A stretch of DNA of 64,000 nt. Source: Clostridia bacterium (GTDB lineage: Bacteria > Bacillota > Peptococcia > DRI-13 > SM3-B62). The stretch lies in contig JAHDQS010000029.1 in the NCBI GenBank assembly GCA_018433675.1, positions 62,001 to 126,000 on the forward strand, written 5' to 3'. Each line of letters begins with the position of its first letter. Positions within the stretch are counted from its first letter, which is position 1. Below are positions 63,697 to 64,000 of this stretch, piece by piece. Both the position numbers and the translations under genes were made by a program. The notes beneath the pieces are model-generated. The model saw only the letters and a program-made list of their open reading frames with translations. It searched no databases and was not told the origin of the DNA.

Positions 63697-63894
63697 ATGC
63701 AAGGTAAAGTAAAATGGTTTAACTCAGAAAAAGGTTATGGTTTTATCGAGTCTGAAGAAGGCGGCGACGTTTTCGTTCATTTCACCGCAATCCAGGGTGA
63801 AGGCTTTAAAACCCTCGACGAAGGACAAGACGTAACTTTTGATGTTGTCCAGGGCAACCGTGGACCGCAGGCAGAAAACGTAACTCGTGTCTAG
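63697..63894 (+). CDS. cspA: Cold-shock domain protein
   Basis: A 65-residue single cold-shock domain that binds single-stranded RNA or DNA and keeps mRNA unfolded. RNP1 is KGYGFIE (residues 13-19) and RNP2 VFVHF (26-30), with the opening [20 protein letters not shown] precedes the ATG. Names in Firmicutes (CspA-E) are not strictly orthologous, so the symbol is a family label. Confidence 0.96.
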   Translation: MQGKVKWFNSEKGYGFIESEEGGDVFVHFTAIQGEGFKTLDEGQDVTFDVVQGNRGPQAENVTRV

Positions 63895-63912
63895 TCACCA
63901 ATAAGAACCATG

Positions 63913-63947
63913 AAGGCCGGTCATTGCGACCGGCCTTTCCTTTTTTA
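63913..63947 (+). terminator. Intrinsic terminator after cspA
   Basis: AAGGCCGGTC pairs with GACCGGCCTT around ATTGC, followed by TCCTTTTTT. Confidence 0.93.
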
Positions 63948-64000
63948 TCAACTTTTTTATTTGACCAGGACCTTTTGAAAATATGGATTGAGCATTTCCG

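Overview
The window is a moderately AT-rich stretch of a Gram-positive, most likely endospore-forming Firmicutes chromosome, probably a clostridium of the Peptococcaceae/Desulfitobacterium-like kind. The evidence is gene order and signals. Several blocks match Bacillus subtilis order: infB-rbfA-nrnA-truB-ribF-rpsO-pnp-(ylxY-like)-(M16)-ymxH; dapA-rnj-tepA-ylzJ-spoIIIE; rodZ-like, pgsA, cinA, recA, rny, ymdB, spoVS; miaA-hfq-hflX-ynbB; and lexA divergent from yneA. Strong GGAGG Shine-Dalgarno (SD) sites, GTG/TTG starts, a sigma-H-type promoter before spoVS and Gram-positive LexA boxes agree. Two accessory traits stand out: selenium modification of tRNA (mnmH) and cobalamin nucleotide-loop assembly (cobU-cobS-cobC). 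The species cannot be named from this sequence alone.

Layout. 1-6.5 kb: translation and RNA-maturation operon, with rpsO and pnp. 6.6-10.1 kb: cell-wall and peptidase genes. 10.1-12.2 kb: a clear lysine riboswitch driving dapB-dapA. 12.2-17.6 kb: RNase J behind a possible attenuator, tepA, ylzJ and the SpoIIIE/FtsK translocase. 17.6-23.5 kb: mnmH, a RodZ-like protein, rimO, pgsA, and an unusual short FtsH-type protease with a membrane partner. 23.6-31.8 kb: cinA, a DEAD-box helicase, recA-recX, rny, ymdB and spoVS. 31.8-37.5 kb: dipeptidase, PHP phosphoesterase, cobU-cobS-cobC and guaB. 37.7-40.8 kb: the one accessory-looking island, a partial Tad-type locus (TadB, TadC, a 55-residue Flp-like peptide, CpaB/SAF, a short SSB-like OB protein) with no ATPase or prepilin peptidase. 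40.8-47.3 kb: PdaB-like deacetylase, hisC, mreB-like, speA, L,D-transpeptidase and patatin. 47.4-59.8 kb: miaB, mutS and mutL (separated by hydantoinase-like and HDAC-like genes), an RsmJ-like methyltransferase, miaA, hfq and hflX. 59.8-64 kb: ynbB-like, ddl, the lexA/yneA SOS pair and cspA.

Most of the window is conserved housekeeping sequence; I found no CRISPR array, insertion sequence, prophage, rRNA or recognisable tRNA. The least explained signals concern expression. ylzJ has no canonical start codon and an ATA placed correctly behind its SD. rny, a deacetylase gene and hflX have ATT or ATA at the ideal SD distance while their canonical starts are badly placed. The PHP gene has no canonical start in its frame upstream of the conserved N-terminus. 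Structured leaders lie in front of rnj and rny.
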